A DNA stretch of 64,000 bases from Geobacillus icigianus (GCF_000750005.1 NZ_JPYA01000083.1:10642-74641); one strand, 5' to 3'; shown: positions 35,512-46,885, numbered from the stretch's first letter. A program made the numbers and translations. The notes: a model not told the origin generated them from the letters alone.

Positions 35512-38352
35512 ATGCGGTTTTTTGGCTGCCGCCGCGTAGAGGAGTTGCATGATTGGCTTAGGGAGCATCGCTTCTTAGCGGACGAGCCTCCGTTTGTACA
35601 AGTTGCTGGCCATGATGAAACGGACGTGCGCCGCGCGATTGAGGCGCTGGCTCACCATTGGCCGCAATCCGAAGTGATCGGGATGACTAGCCCGCTGGCT
35701 ATGGTGGGGGACGCTTCACTCACGATCGGTGCCGCTTCACTGGCCGTTTCCAGCGTTTCCATGCTGGAGCTGCCGGCGAGTGAATTCGCCCGTCCCACAG
35801 AGCTGGCAGCGTTGGTGGCCGAGGCGATCCTTCGTGACGATACCGCTTGGCTGCTGCTGCTGACCGATCGCCGCGCGGATTTGCCTTCTTTGCTTCGCCA
35901 TGTGCCGCTGGTGAATGAGCGGATGGTCATCGTTGGGTGCGCGCTGCCGGAACATAGCGTGCTAGTTTCGCGTGACGGCCGGTTGGAGGGCGGGGGAGTC
36001 GCTGTTTCGTTCAGTGGCCCGGCGCTTCGCAGCCACTGCTTTGCGCCGTTTTTGTGGGAGCCGGTTGGGTTGGCGTTCACCGTGACGAAAAGCCGCGGCC
36101 AGCGGCTTGTGGAGCTGGAGGGACAAAAGGCGTCGCTTTATTTGGAACGATACTTGGGAAAAGAGTTCATTGACCGTTTGCCGCTGTCGGGAGTGGAGTT
36201 CCCGTTTCTAGTGGAACGGAATGGGCAGGATGTTTGCCTGCCGATTGTGGCGGTTGATCAAGACGGGGCGGTTGTCGTGCGCGGCCGCGTCCGTGAAGGG
36301 GAAAAAGTGCGGTTTTCTTATGTGCATGCCCCGTCGCTGTACTGGAGTGGGCGCGATTTGGCTGGACAAGCCGCCAAGCAGCCAACCGGCGGAATGTGGC
36401 TGTATCATAGCGCGGCGCTGGGCGGGTATACACGTTCCTTGTTTGACGGCATGGCGGCGGCTCTGCAGCCAGCGGCATTATTCCCCGCGGTGGAAGTGAT
36501 CGTTAAAGACGCTTATGCTCCGGTGCGACCGGCCGTGTTTGCTGCGGTTTCGCTGTCGGAAACATCGGCAGTGGCAGACAGTGGGCTGCCAGCGCCGTTG
36601 CCGACGCCGCCTGATGGGGTGATGGCCTTGGCCCAGTTGATGGCCACCGCATCGCGTGATATGGAGCGCCTCCATGCCCGCCTGCAAATGTCGGAGCAAC
36701 GGTATAAGTCGTTGTTTGAACATAATACAGATATTGTCTATTCGACCGATTTGCATGGGTATTTTACGAGCGTCAATCCAGCCTTTGAGCGCGTGCTGGG
36801 CTACCGGAAAGAGGAGATTTTGCATACGAACTCGCTGAAGTATATTCAACCGAGCGACATCCCGCGCGTCATCCGTTATTTTTATCGGGCGCTGCGCGGG
36901 ATGGTGCAAACGTATCAGCTGGAAATCCCAACGAAAGCAGGGGAGCGCCTTCTTTTTCAAATCAAAAACATCCCGATCATCATCGATGGAAAAAAAGTCG
37001 GCATTTATGGGATCGGGCACAATATTACGGAGCAAAAAAAGGCGGAAGAAAAAATCGCCTATTTGGCGTATTACGATCCCGATACGAATTTGCCGAATCG
37101 GACGAAGTGGGAAGAGCTGCTGGCTGAGCAGCTTGAGAAAGCGAGGCGGAAGCAACGAAAAACAGCCGTTGCGTTGATCGACTTGGATCGGTTTAAATGG
37201 ATCAACGACAGCATCGGCCATTACGCCGGTGATGGCGTTTTGCGCCAGCTTGTCGAGCGCATTCAACGCGTCTTGCCCGTCGGCGCCGCGCTTGGCCGGT
37301 TTCACGGCGACAAGTTTTGCTTGTTTTTTCCGCTCAAAACGGAAGAAGGGGCGATGGAAACGGCGCTCCGCGTTGTGCGGGAAGTCGCGAAGCCGACCGT
37401 GTATGGCGAAAAAGAATTTTTTATTACCGCGAGCATTGGGCTCGCTGTTTTTCCTGACGATGGAGCGGATGAGCAGGCGCTGTTGCGCCACGCGGACATC
37501 GCAGTCAATCGGGCCAAAAAGGTCGGCGGCAACCGGGTCGAGCGGTACAGTGCCCAAATGAATGAGGAGGCGCTGCATCGGCTCGAAATGGACAGCCATT
37601 TGCGCAAGGCGGTGGAAGAAAATGAACTGTTTCTTTGTTATCAGCCGATCGTGGACATACATACAGGGGCGGTGAAGGCGACGGAGGCGCTCGTTCGCTG
37701 GCGTCATCCGAAACTCGGTCTCGTGCGTCCGGATGAGTTTATCCCGCTGGCCGAGGAAACCGGGGTCATTCATGAAATCGGCCGCTGGGTGTTGCGGACG
37801 GCGTGCCTGCAAACGAAACGATGGCAGAAGATGACAGGCAACGATGATCTAGCGGTGTTTGTCAATGTCTCCGCCGTCCAGTTTCAGCACGAACGGTTTG
37901 TCGGCGATGTGAAACAGGCGCTCAGACAGTCGCAGCTGCCGCCGTCTTGCCTGCATCTTGAACTGACCGAACATTCGATGTTGCGCCATCTCCCCAGCAC
38001 GCTGCGAACTATGGATGAACTGAGGCGGCTAGGGGTTGGGATCGCTGTCGACGATTTTGGCAGCGGATATTCGTCGTTTCATTATTTAAAACAGCTGCCG
38101 GCCACCATTTTGAAAATCGACCGGGCGTTTATTGAGCACTTGCATACGAACGCGTCGGATGAGGCGATTGTCAAAGCGATGATCACGATGGGACGAGGGC
38201 TCGGGCTCGAGACGATCGCGGAAGGGGTGGAAACGGTCGAACAGCTCGATCGGCTCCGCGATTTGCAATGCACGTATGCGCAAGGGTACGCGCTATGCCC
38301 GCCGCTGATGGCGGAAGAGGCGACTCCGTATGTGGCCGGAGTTCGGAAATAA
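35512..38352 (+). CDS. FIST-PAS-GGDEF-EAL signalling protein (probable c-di-GMP phosphodiesterase)
   Basis: This 946-residue cytoplasmic protein has an N-terminal FIST sensor domain (about 1-340, small-ligand sensing), a PAS domain (about 393-510, SEQRYKSLFEHNTDIVYSTD), a GGDEF domain (about 515-680) and an EAL domain (about 695-935). The GGDEF signature is degenerate, RFHGDKF near 597, so cyclase activity is unlikely. The EAL domain keeps EALVRW near 724, NVSAVQF, ELTEHSML, DDFGSGYSS near 846, LKIDRAFI and AEGVET, so it should hydrolyse c-di-GMP. ATG 35512 follows GAAAGGGGG. I see no membrane segment. Confidence 0.88.
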   Translation: MRFFGCRRVEELHDWLREHRFLADEPPFVQVAGHDETDVRRAIEALAHHWPQSEVIGMTSPLAMVGDASLTIGAASLAVSSVSMLELPASEFARPTELAALVAEAILRDDTAWLLLLTDRRADLPSLLRHVPLVNERMVIVGCALPEHSVLVSRDGRLEGGGVAVSFSGPALRSHCFAPFLWEPVGLAFTVTKSRGQRLVELEGQKASLYLERYLGKEFIDRLPLSGVEFPFLVERNGQDVCLPIVAVDQDGAVVVRGRVREGEKVRFSYVHAPSLYWSGRDLAGQAAKQPTGGMWLYHSAALGGYTRSLFDGMAAALQPAALFPAVEVIVKDAYAPVRPAVFAAVSLSETSAVADSGLPAPLPTPPDGVMALAQLMATASRDMERLHARLQMSEQRYKSLFEHNTDIVYSTDLHGYFTSVNPAFERVLGYRKEEILHTNSLKYIQPSDIPRVIRYFYRALRGMVQTYQLEIPTKAGERLLFQIKNIPIIIDGKKVGIYGIGHNITEQKKAEEKIAYLAYYDPDTNLPNRTKWEELLAEQLEKARRKQRKTAVALIDLDRFKWINDSIGHYAGDGVLRQLVERIQRVLPVGAALGRFHGDKFCLFFPLKTEEGAMETALRVVREVAKPTVYGEKEFFITASIGLAVFPDDGADEQALLRHADIAVNRAKKVGGNRVERYSAQMNEEALHRLEMDSHLRKAVEENELFLCYQPIVDIHTGAVKATEALVRWRHPKLGLVRPDEFIPLAEETGVIHEIGRWVLRTACLQTKRWQKMTGNDDLAVFVNVSAVQFQHERFVGDVKQALRQSQLPPSCLHLELTEHSMLRHLPSTLRTMDELRRLGVGIAVDDFGSGYSSFHYLKQLPATILKIDRAFIEHLHTNASDEAIVKAMITMGRGLGLETIAEGVETVEQLDRLRDLQCTYAQGYALCPPLMAEEATPYVAGVRK

Positions 38353-38452
38353 ATCGTCTAGCGGTCATGCTGCCGCCCAAACGGCCGAAGCCCGCTCATC
38401 GGGCAAAGCGGCGCAACGGAAGGTTTCGCACGCTCCCAAGGCGGGCTGCCGG

Positions 38453-39001
38453 TCAGCCCATCTGGGCGCAAATGGCCCGCTTTCCGCTGTTGAAGGTGAT
38501 TTCAAAGCGGTCGCTCGCCCGTTTTCCGCGCTCATAATAATGGTGGACGCTGCCGATTTGCTCGCTGTTATCATAAATGATAAAGTTCACACCGATAGGG
38601 AGGGCGAACAGCAAGCCATTATAGCAATACAAACAATCGTAAAGAGAAAAACCTAGGCCGTTCAGCCAATGAACGAACTGGAAAAAGGATGGGTCAGATA
38701 GAGAAAGAAGCCACTGTTGATACGCATAGGTCAATGGCTTGCGAAAACGGAGGCGATCGCCATGGCGAACAGGAAAAACGCCAAGATCGGTGGCGACGGC
38801 GCCGTTTTCCTGCCATTGACCGGATAACCAATGCCCGCCGCGGAACAGTTCGATCCCTTGTTCCGCGACTTCCTCCACTAAAGACGCTTCGTCGGATTCG
38901 TCATCAAAAAAGATCCATTCGTCATTGACCAACTCGGCAGTTCCATGCACATAAGCCCGCGGTTGTTCAGCAATCGATTGCAGTCGTTCTTGGATCGTCA
39001 C
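38453..39001 (-). CDS. YisN-like (DUF2777) protein
   Basis: This 182-residue soluble acidic protein has features such as AYVHGTAELVNDEWIFFDDES near the start and aromatic-rich FQFVHWLNGLGFSLYDCLYCYNGLLF in the middle. By its position just before asnO and by overall appearance it is the YisN/DUF2777 protein; no activity is known. GTG 39001 follows AAGGAGGAGGAAACGCC. The open frame continues upstream to 39943 but overlaps asnO and is not coding there. Confidence 0.7.
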   Translation of the reverse strand: MTIQERLQSIAEQPRAYVHGTAELVNDEWIFFDDESDEASLVEEVAEQGIELFRGGHWLSGQWQENGAVATDLGVFPVRHGDRLRFRKPLTYAYQQWLLSLSDPSFFQFVHWLNGLGFSLYDCLYCYNGLLFALPIGVNFIIYDNSEQIGSVHHYYERGKRASDRFEITFNSGKRAICAQMG

Positions 39002-39250
39002 GGCGTTTCCTCCTCCTTGTGTTCGTTTTTTCCATTTTTTTGTTTGTTTATTCGTGCGGTGGCCATGATTGGACAATTCAACGAACGAAAAGACGCTGCA
39101 TAAAATGAAACCATGCCGATGGAAAATGGGCGGTCGTGTCGTCAAAACGGGCGATCGCTGACCAATGCCGTGAAAAACGAGACGGGAAAGGAAATGGAGA
39201 AGGCGGGGAACGCCTGTTTGCCATTTTCGATCAGGAAAGGATTGATTCAT

Positions 39251-41098
39251 ATGTGTGGCATCACTGGCTGGGTCCATTTCGGCCGCGATTTGCGCCGCGA
39301 GCAGGCGGTCATTGCTCACATGACCGAGACGCTGGCTCAGCGCGGACCGGACGATACCAACATTTGGTTGGATGTTCATGTCGCCTTTGGCCACAAGCGG
39401 CTCGTCGTCGTAGATCCGGCGGGCGGCAAGCAGCCGATGGCCCGGCACCAACGTGGGCACCGGTATACGATCGTCTATAACGGCGAGCTGTATAATACAG
39501 AAGAGATTCGCAGGGAACTGCTGGGCAAAGGCTATACGTTTGAAGGCCATTCCGATACCGAAGTGCTGCTTGCTGCCTATATGGAATGGAAAGAGCAATG
39601 CGTCGACTGGCTCAACGGCATTTTTGCCTTCGCCGTTTGGGATGAGGAGCGCGAGCAGCTGTTTATGGCGCGCGATCGACTCGGCGTCAAGCCGCTGTTT
39701 TATCGCCAAGCAGACGGGGGGCTGCTGTTTGGATCGGAAATCAAGGCGATTTTGGCCCATCCGGAAGTAAAAGCGGAAATCAACGGCGAAGGGCTGGCGG
39801 AAGTATTCGGTCTCGGGCCGTCGCGGACGCCGGGGCACGGGGTGTTTTGCGGCATTCAAGAACTGCGTCCGGCGCACGCGCTCACGTTCTCTCGCTCCGG
39901 GCTTCGCCGTTGGCGGTATTGGAACGTCGAAAGCGACATCCACCGCGATTCGTTTGCCGAAACGGTGGAGAAACTTCGTTTTTTATTGACCGATGCGGTC
40001 AAGCGCCAATTGGTTTCCGATGTGCCGGTATGCACGTTTTTATCAGGCGGTGTCGACTCGAGCGCCATTACGGCCATCGCGGCGACGGCGTTTGCTGCCG
40101 ATGGCCGGGGGCCGCTGCATACGTACTCGATTGATTACGAAGGAAACGATCGCTATTTCCAAGCAAACGATTTTCAGCCCAATACGGATGCGCCGTTTAT
40201 TGAACAAGTATCAAGCCAATTTCAAACGATTCATCATCGTTGTGTGATCACTCAAGACGAACTGTTCAGCCATTTGCGGGATGCCGTCATCGTCCGCGAT
40301 GTTCCCGGCATGGCGGATATTGATTCGTCGCTTCTTTGGTTTTGCAAGCAAATTCGTGAGCAATTTGTCGTCAGTTTGTCTGGGGAATGTGCCGATGAAA
40401 TTTTCGGCGGCTATCCGTGGTTTCACCGCCCGGATGATTTAGCGCGCAAAGGATTCCCGTGGATGCGATCGATTGAGGCGCGCATCGGCCTGTTAAAAGA
40501 GGAATGGCGGCAAAAGCTTCGGCTCGACGATTACGTGCAAATGCGCTATGAAGAAACGATGGCCGAGGTGCCGCGCCTTGAGGGGGAGAGCGCTGAAGAC
40601 GCCAAACGGCGCGAGTGGTTTTACTTAAATATGATTTGGTTTATGACGACGCTTCTTGACCGAAAAGATCGAATGAGCATGGGAGCGAGCCTTGAGGTGC
40701 GCGTGCCGTTTGCCGATCATCGGCTCGTTGAATATGTCTGGAACATCCCGTGGGAGATGAAAATGTATGGCGGCCGCGAAAAGGGCATTTTGCGCAAGGC
40801 GCTCGAAGGGCTGTTGCCCACGGAGGTGCTCTACCGGAAGAAAAGCCCGTATCCGAAAACGCATCATCCCTACTATACGAAACTCGTCAAACAATGGCTG
40901 GAGCAGCTGCTCCGCGATCGCTCTTCCATTTTGCATGAGCTGTTCGACCGAGAAAAATTGACTGCGCTCATTGAATCGGAAGGGAAATCGTTCCAAGTGC
41001 CATGGTTCGGCCAGCTGATGACCGGCCCGCAGCTGCTCGCTTACCTTGGCCAAGTGCATGTTTGGTTTGAACATTACGGCATTGTGATTACAGAATGA
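39251..41098 (+). CDS. asnO: Glutamine-hydrolysing asparagine synthase AsnO
   Basis: This 615-residue enzyme has a class II glutaminase domain with Cys as residue 2 (MCGITGWV), RGPDDTN, and the glutamine-site YNGELYN. The synthetase domain has the PP-loop FLSGGVDSSAITA near 262-274 and SGECADEIFGGYPWF near 380-394. It makes asparagine from aspartate, ATP and glutamine. B. subtilis AsnO is the sporulation-linked paralogue. ATG 39251 is fixed by the required N-terminal Cys. yisN-asnO order is conserved, but yisN is divergent here. Confidence 0.92.
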   Translation: MCGITGWVHFGRDLRREQAVIAHMTETLAQRGPDDTNIWLDVHVAFGHKRLVVVDPAGGKQPMARHQRGHRYTIVYNGELYNTEEIRRELLGKGYTFEGHSDTEVLLAAYMEWKEQCVDWLNGIFAFAVWDEEREQLFMARDRLGVKPLFYRQADGGLLFGSEIKAILAHPEVKAEINGEGLAEVFGLGPSRTPGHGVFCGIQELRPAHALTFSRSGLRRWRYWNVESDIHRDSFAETVEKLRFLLTDAVKRQLVSDVPVCTFLSGGVDSSAITAIAATAFAADGRGPLHTYSIDYEGNDRYFQANDFQPNTDAPFIEQVSSQFQTIHHRCVITQDELFSHLRDAVIVRDVPGMADIDSSLLWFCKQIREQFVVSLSGECADEIFGGYPWFHRPDDLARKGFPWMRSIEARIGLLKEEWRQKLRLDDYVQMRYEETMAEVPRLEGESAEDAKRREWFYLNMIWFMTTLLDRKDRMSMGASLEVRVPFADHRLVEYVWNIPWEMKMYGGREKGILRKALEGLLPTEVLYRKKSPYPKTHHPYYTKLVKQWLEQLLRDRSSILHELFDREKLTALIESEGKSFQVPWFGQLMTGPQLLAYLGQVHVWFEHYGIVITE

Positions 41099-41178
41099 CT
41101 GTTGCTTGTTAGGTTAGACGAGAGCTTGCGGACCGAAAAATATCATCAGCATTAAAGAATAGCGGCTGCGCGTGCAAG

Positions 41179-41215
41179 GAGGGCGTCAGACTCGGCGCCC
41201 TTTGATTTTTTCACT
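41179..41215 (+). terminator. Terminator after asnO
   Basis: AGGGCG (41180-41185) and CGCCCT (41196-41201) form the stem, followed by TTGATTTTTTC. nplT converges from the other side. Confidence 0.7.
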
Positions 41216-41267
41216 ATGGCAATCGTTTCGTTTTCTTTATCTCGGGGGAATCTTCTCGGTAAAACGG

Positions 41268-43043
<1,776 letters not shown>

Positions 43044-43051
43044 TTACAAAA

Positions 43052-43064
43052 GCAATCGTTTGCA
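43052..43064. promoter_or_regulatory. LacI-type operator 1 (nplT side)
   Basis: GCAATCGTTTGC is a palindrome except for its two inner positions (GCAA.CG.TTGC). It lies between the likely nplT promoter and its start codon, 21 bp upstream of the GTG. Confidence 0.7.
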
Positions 43065-43092
43065 TCATTTCCTCTTTAAAAAAAGAGTAAAA

Positions 43093-43118
43093 CAAGAAGA
43101 GAAGAAAAGTCAAATTTT
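43093..43118 (-). promoter_or_regulatory. Probable sigma-A promoter of nplT
   Basis: On the minus strand TTGACT is followed after 17 bp by TTTACT, about 65-90 bp before the nplT start. The -10 is weak, so position is approximate. Confidence 0.4.
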
Positions 43119-43131
43119 ATAGAAAAAGAGC

Positions 43132-43159
43132 TTGTAAAATAGAAAAAAGGCGATATAAT
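43132..43159 (+). promoter_or_regulatory. Sigma-A promoter of the maltodextrin operon
   Basis: TTGTAA (43132-43137) and TATAAT (43154-43159), 16-bp spacer. An operator begins 14 bp downstream, so a bound repressor would block initiation or elongation. Confidence 0.65.
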
Positions 43160-43172
43160 AGAAATGAGCGGT

Positions 43173-43221
43173 GCAATCGTTTTCATCGATAATGTCGTTG
43201 TTTATTTGTGCAAACGATTTC
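43173..43221. promoter_or_regulatory. LacI-type operators 2 and 3 upstream of malE (cre/MalR sites)
   Basis: GCAATCGTTTTCA (43173-43185) and TGCAAACGATTTC (43209-43221) resemble operator 1. Read on the minus strand, the first is TGAAAACGATTGCA, a 13-of-14 match to the CcpA cre consensus as I recall it. The three sites could be bound by the local regulator, by CcpA, or by both; the sequence does not decide. Confidence 0.65.
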
Positions 43222-43275
43222 CTGATGGTTGCACTGTGGCCGTGTTCTCAAACTTTCTTGTTTAGGAGGGGGATT

Positions 43276-44547
43276 ATGAGAAAAGCGTTGTCGTTGTTTC
43301 TCATGACGGTGCTCTTGGTCGGTCTGCTTTCCGCCTGCGGGCCGAAGCGGGATGCGGAGCAGCCAAAACAGACCAACAATGGGACCGAAGAAGCGAAGAA
43401 ACCGGAAAAGCTGGTCGTTTGGGTGAACGACGATGAAAAACAAAAACAAGCGTTGAAAGATATTTTTCAAAAGTATACACAAAAAACCGGCATCCAAATC
43501 CAAATGGTTGCTGTCAAAATGCTGGATCAAACAAAAAAATTGGCGCTTGACGGTCCAGCCGGCAAAGGGCCGGACGTGTTCTACCAGCCGCATGACCGCA
43601 TCGGCGACATTGTGCTGCAAGGGCTGGCCGATCCGGTTGATCTTGGCGATGCGAAAGGCGAGTACAGCGAGACCGCTGTCAATGCGGTGACGTATGACGG
43701 ACAAACGTACGGTGTGCCGGCGGTTGTGGAAACATACGGCGTGTTCTATAACAAAAATTTAGTGCCGGAAGCGCCGAAAACGATGGATGAGTTGATGAAG
43801 ATCGCTAAAGAAAAAACGAATGCGGCGAAAGACCAATACGGCTTTTTAATGGAAGCGGCGAACTTCTACTTCGTTTATCCGTTCTTCGCCGGCTACGGCG
43901 GCTATGTGTTCAAAAATGAAAACGGCAAATACGATACGAGCGACATCGGTTTGGCCAACGACGGAGCCGTCAAGGGAGCAGAGCTCGTCCGATCGTGGTT
44001 TAAAAACGGCTACATCCCGAAAGAAATCACCAGCGATATTATGAACGGGCTGTTTACAAAAGGAAAGGTGGCAGTCGCCATCACCGGTCCGTGGAACATT
44101 GCTTCGTACAAGGAAGCGTTAGGCGACAAGCTGGCAACGGCACCGCTGCCGGTGCTCGACAACGGCGAACATCCGAAATCGTTTGTGGGTGTCAAAACAT
44201 GGATGTTGTCCGCTTATTCGAAAAACAAAGCGTGGGCAGTCGATTTCATGAAATTTGTGACGAACGAAGAAAACTCGCTTCACTACTATGAAGTGGCCGG
44301 CGAAATGCCAGCAAACGAAAAAGCGTTGACGAACGAAAAAATCACGAACGACCCGCTGATCGCCGGCTTTGCTGAGCAAATCCAATACGGCGAACCGATG
44401 CCGAACGTGCCGGAAATGTCGCAAGTATGGGAGCCGATGGGCAACGCGCTGCAATTCATCGCGAAAGGCGATAACCCGAAAGCGGTGCTCAGCGAAGCGG
44501 TCAAAACGATTCAAGACAAAATCGCGGCCAGCGGTGCTGGAAAATAA
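43276..44547 (+). CDS. malE: Maltodextrin ABC transporter binding lipoprotein
   Basis: This 423-residue lipoprotein has a signal peptide with lipobox LLSACG, then a type 1 extracellular solute-binding fold: KLVVWVNDDEKQKQAL near 40, DVFYQPHDRIGDI near 95, VPAVVETYGVFYN, and AITGPWNIA near 270. The maltose/maltodextrin specificity follows from the operon with malF, malG, neopullulanase and amylase. ATG 43276 follows TAGGAGGGGG; the frame upstream covers the operators. A hairpin after the gene probably keeps its expression above that of malFG. Confidence 0.9.
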   Translation: MRKALSLFLMTVLLVGLLSACGPKRDAEQPKQTNNGTEEAKKPEKLVVWVNDDEKQKQALKDIFQKYTQKTGIQIQMVAVKMLDQTKKLALDGPAGKGPDVFYQPHDRIGDIVLQGLADPVDLGDAKGEYSETAVNAVTYDGQTYGVPAVVETYGVFYNKNLVPEAPKTMDELMKIAKEKTNAAKDQYGFLMEAANFYFVYPFFAGYGGYVFKNENGKYDTSDIGLANDGAVKGAELVRSWFKNGYIPKEITSDIMNGLFTKGKVAVAITGPWNIASYKEALGDKLATAPLPVLDNGEHPKSFVGVKTWMLSAYSKNKAWAVDFMKFVTNEENSLHYYEVAGEMPANEKALTNEKITNDPLIAGFAEQIQYGEPMPNVPEMSQVWEPMGNALQFIAKGDNPKAVLSEAVKTIQDKIAASGAGK

Positions 44548-44559
44548 CACGTCATATGG

Positions 44560-44587
44560 CGGTGGATAGGATCATCCCTATCCACCG
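44560..44587 (+). terminator. Intercistronic hairpin malE-malF
   Basis: CGGTGGATAGG (44560-44570) pairs with CCTATCCACCG (44577-44587) with a six-base loop. No clear T tract follows, so it is likely an attenuator or an mRNA 3'-end protector, common after binding-protein genes. Confidence 0.7.
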
Positions 44588-44616
44588 TTCTTATCCATCG
44601 ATAGGAGGGAGTTCCG

Positions 44617-45897
44617 ATGCCGGAAGCGAACGTCCGTCATCGGCCGGCGGTGGCGATGGCGCTGTCATTGCTGTTTGCCGGCCTTGGACAATTGTACAAC
44701 CGCCGCTATATCAAAGGAATTTTGTTCCTCATCATCGAAGCGGCGTTCCTTATCACCTTTTATAACTTTTTGAATATCGGGCTGTGGGGGCTGGTGACCC
44801 TCGGCGAAATCCCGATGCTCGATCATTCGATTTTCTTGTTGATTCAAGGGCTTGTTTCCGTGATCATCATCGCTTTTGCCGTTGCGTTGCACGTTGCCAA
44901 CGTCATTGACGCCCGCAACGACGCCCGCCGGCGGCAGCGCGGCGAGCCGTTTCCCTCGCTTGTTGAGTCGTGCCGGAACGCATGGGACCGAGGATTTCCG
45001 TACATTTTTGTCACGCCTGGGCTTGTCATGCTTTTGTTTATCGTTGTGCTGCCGCTGCTGTTCATGGTGTCGCTCGCCTTTACGGACTACAACTTGTATC
45101 ATTCACCGCCGCGGCATTTGTTGAATTGGGTCGGATTTGACAACTTCAAAAACTTAGTCTCCATTCCGATTTGGAAAAGCACGTTTTTCAGCGTCCTCGC
45201 GTGGACGATCGTCTGGACGGTCGTAGCGACGACGATGCAAATCGCGCTTGGGCTGTTTTTGGCGCTGCTCGTCAACGATCCGCGCATTAAGTTGAAACGA
45301 TTCATCCGCACGGTGCTCATTTTGCCGTGGGCCGTGCCGGCGTTTGTCACGATTTTGGTGTTTGCCGCGATGTTTAACGATAAATTCGGGGCGATCAACC
45401 GTGAGGTGCTGAGTTTGTTTGGGTTGTCGGTTCCGTGGATGACCGACCCGTTTTGGACGAGAGTGGCGCTCATCTTGATTCAGACATGGCTTGGTTTCCC
45501 GTTTGTGTTTGCGTTATTTACCGGCGTTTTGCAAAGCATTTCCCGCGATTGGTACGAAGCGGCCGATATCGACGGGGCGACGCGCTGGCAAAAGTTTAAA
45601 TCGATCACCTTGCCGCATGTGCTGTACGCCACGGCTCCGCTGTTGATCATGCAATACGCGGGGAACTTCAATAACTTCAACATCATCTATTTGTTCAACC
45701 ATGGCGGTCCGGCCGTGCGCGGGCAAAACGCCGGCGGAACGGACATTCTTATTTCGTGGGTGTACGATTTGACGTTTACGACGAACAACTACAATATGGC
45801 GGCTGCGATTTCGCTCATCATCGGCTTGATTGTGTGCGGGTTTGCTGTTTATCAGTTCCGGCGCACCCGTTCCTTTAAAGAGGAGGGGAACATTTAA
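44617..45897 (+). CDS. malF: Maltodextrin ABC transporter permease MalF
   Basis: This 426-residue MalF/GanP-type permease has about eight membrane segments. An extra N-terminal region (about 1-105) contains a LFAGLGQLYNRRYIKG segment as seen in other Gram-positive MalF proteins. The EAA loop EAADIDGATRWQKFKSITLP near 315-334 contacts the ATPase. GATAGGAGGGAG precedes the ATG. Its stop overlaps malG (TAATG). No ATPase gene is present; a shared MsmX-type ATPase elsewhere is expected. Confidence 0.9.
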   Translation: MPEANVRHRPAVAMALSLLFAGLGQLYNRRYIKGILFLIIEAAFLITFYNFLNIGLWGLVTLGEIPMLDHSIFLLIQGLVSVIIIAFAVALHVANVIDARNDARRRQRGEPFPSLVESCRNAWDRGFPYIFVTPGLVMLLFIVVLPLLFMVSLAFTDYNLYHSPPRHLLNWVGFDNFKNLVSIPIWKSTFFSVLAWTIVWTVVATTMQIALGLFLALLVNDPRIKLKRFIRTVLILPWAVPAFVTILVFAAMFNDKFGAINREVLSLFGLSVPWMTDPFWTRVALILIQTWLGFPFVFALFTGVLQSISRDWYEAADIDGATRWQKFKSITLPHVLYATAPLLIMQYAGNFNNFNIIYLFNHGGPAVRGQNAGGTDILISWVYDLTFTTNNYNMAAAISLIIGLIVCGFAVYQFRRTRSFKEEGNI

Positions 45898-46739
45898 TGA
45901 AGCGCAAATGGAAATCGCATATCGAAGTCACGCTCATTTACTTGTTTATCGCGTTCATGTTTGTCGTCATCGCTTATCCGCTTCTTTGGACCATCAGCAT
46001 GTCGCTCAATCCGGGTACAAGTTTGTACTCGGCATCGCTCATTCCAGAAAAATGGACGCTCGAGCATTACAAATGGCTGTTTACCAGCCCGCAAAGCGAT
46101 TATTTGCTTTGGTATAAAAACAGCCTGTTTGTCGCGGCGGTGAACGCAGCGCTGTCCGTTTTCTTCACGGCGCTCATCGCTTATGCGTTTTCGCGTTACA
46201 AATTCGTCGGGCGGAAAACGGGGCTGTACTTGTTTTTAGTCTTGCAAATGTTCCCCTCGCTCATGGCGATGGTGGCGCTGTATATTTTGCTTGACATGCT
46301 CCATTTGCTCGATTCGCTCTGGGGGCTTATTCTCATTTATGTCGGCGGGCAAATTCCGTTTAACGCCTGGCTTGTGAAAGGCTATTTTGACACGATTCCG
46401 CGCGAATTGGACGAGGCGGCGCGCATCGATGGCGCCGGTCATTTCGGCGTCTTTTTCCGCATCATGCTCCCGTTAGCCAAGCCGATTTTGGCCGTTGTCG
46501 CCTTGTTTAACTTCATGGCGCCGTTTACCGACTTTTTGCTGCCGTCGATCGTCTTGCGCGATCCGGACAAATTTACGCTGGCGGTCGGATTGTTCAATTT
46601 CATCAGCGACCGGTTTGCCAACAACTTCACTCGCTTCGCCGCCGGCTCGATTTTGATTGCCGCTCCGATTGCCATCGTCTTTTTGTTCTTGCAGCGATAT
46701 TTGATTTCCGGCTTAACAGCGGGTGGCACAAAAGGGTAA
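45897..46739 (+). CDS. malG: Maltodextrin ABC transporter permease MalG
   Basis: This 280-residue permease has six membrane segments and the EAA loop ELDEAARIDGAGHFGVFFRIMLP near 163-185. ATG shares a base with the malF stop. With MalE, MalF and a shared ATPase it imports maltodextrins. Confidence 0.9.
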   Translation: MKRKWKSHIEVTLIYLFIAFMFVVIAYPLLWTISMSLNPGTSLYSASLIPEKWTLEHYKWLFTSPQSDYLLWYKNSLFVAAVNAALSVFFTALIAYAFSRYKFVGRKTGLYLFLVLQMFPSLMAMVALYILLDMLHLLDSLWGLILIYVGGQIPFNAWLVKGYFDTIPRELDEAARIDGAGHFGVFFRIMLPLAKPILAVVALFNFMAPFTDFLLPSIVLRDPDKFTLAVGLFNFISDRFANNFTRFAAGSILIAAPIAIVFLFLQRYLISGLTAGGTKG

Positions 46740-46769
46740 GAACCGCTATCATAAATAGTGGGCTTACCC
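46733..46769 (+). terminator. Hairpin after malG
   Basis: GGGTAAG (46733-46739, includes the malG stop) pairs with CTTACCC (46763-46769), and inside it CCGCTAT pairs with ATAGTGG. The following GTTTCC is a poor T tract, so partial termination or 3'-end protection is more likely than full termination. Confidence 0.5.
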
Positions 46770-46792
46770 GTTTCCACACAGCTAAACGGATA

Positions 46793-46868
46793 GAAAAGTT
46801 CCATGGGCAGCGCGATCTGCCCTCCACCCGGGGATGAAAATCCCGCGTCAGTTCGACATTTTCACAGT
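46793..46868 (-). repeat. Solo copy of the ~71-bp repeat, in front of the amylase gene
   Basis: Read on the minus strand it gives TGTGAAAATGTCGAACTGACG, GGATTTTCATCCCCGGGTGGAGGGCAGATCGCG and CCATGGAACTTTTC-type segments, the same order as the array units at 34950 and the solo copy at 54915. It ends about 18 bp before the amylase start and so probably lies in its leader. Confidence 0.85.
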
Positions 46869-46885
46869 AAAGGGGGGAAACGGAA

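Noticed and set aside
38453..39943. A 496-codon open frame on the minus strand
   Set aside because: Only the part up to GTG 39001 has a ribosome site and protein-like sequence; the rest is the complement of asnO and its leader.
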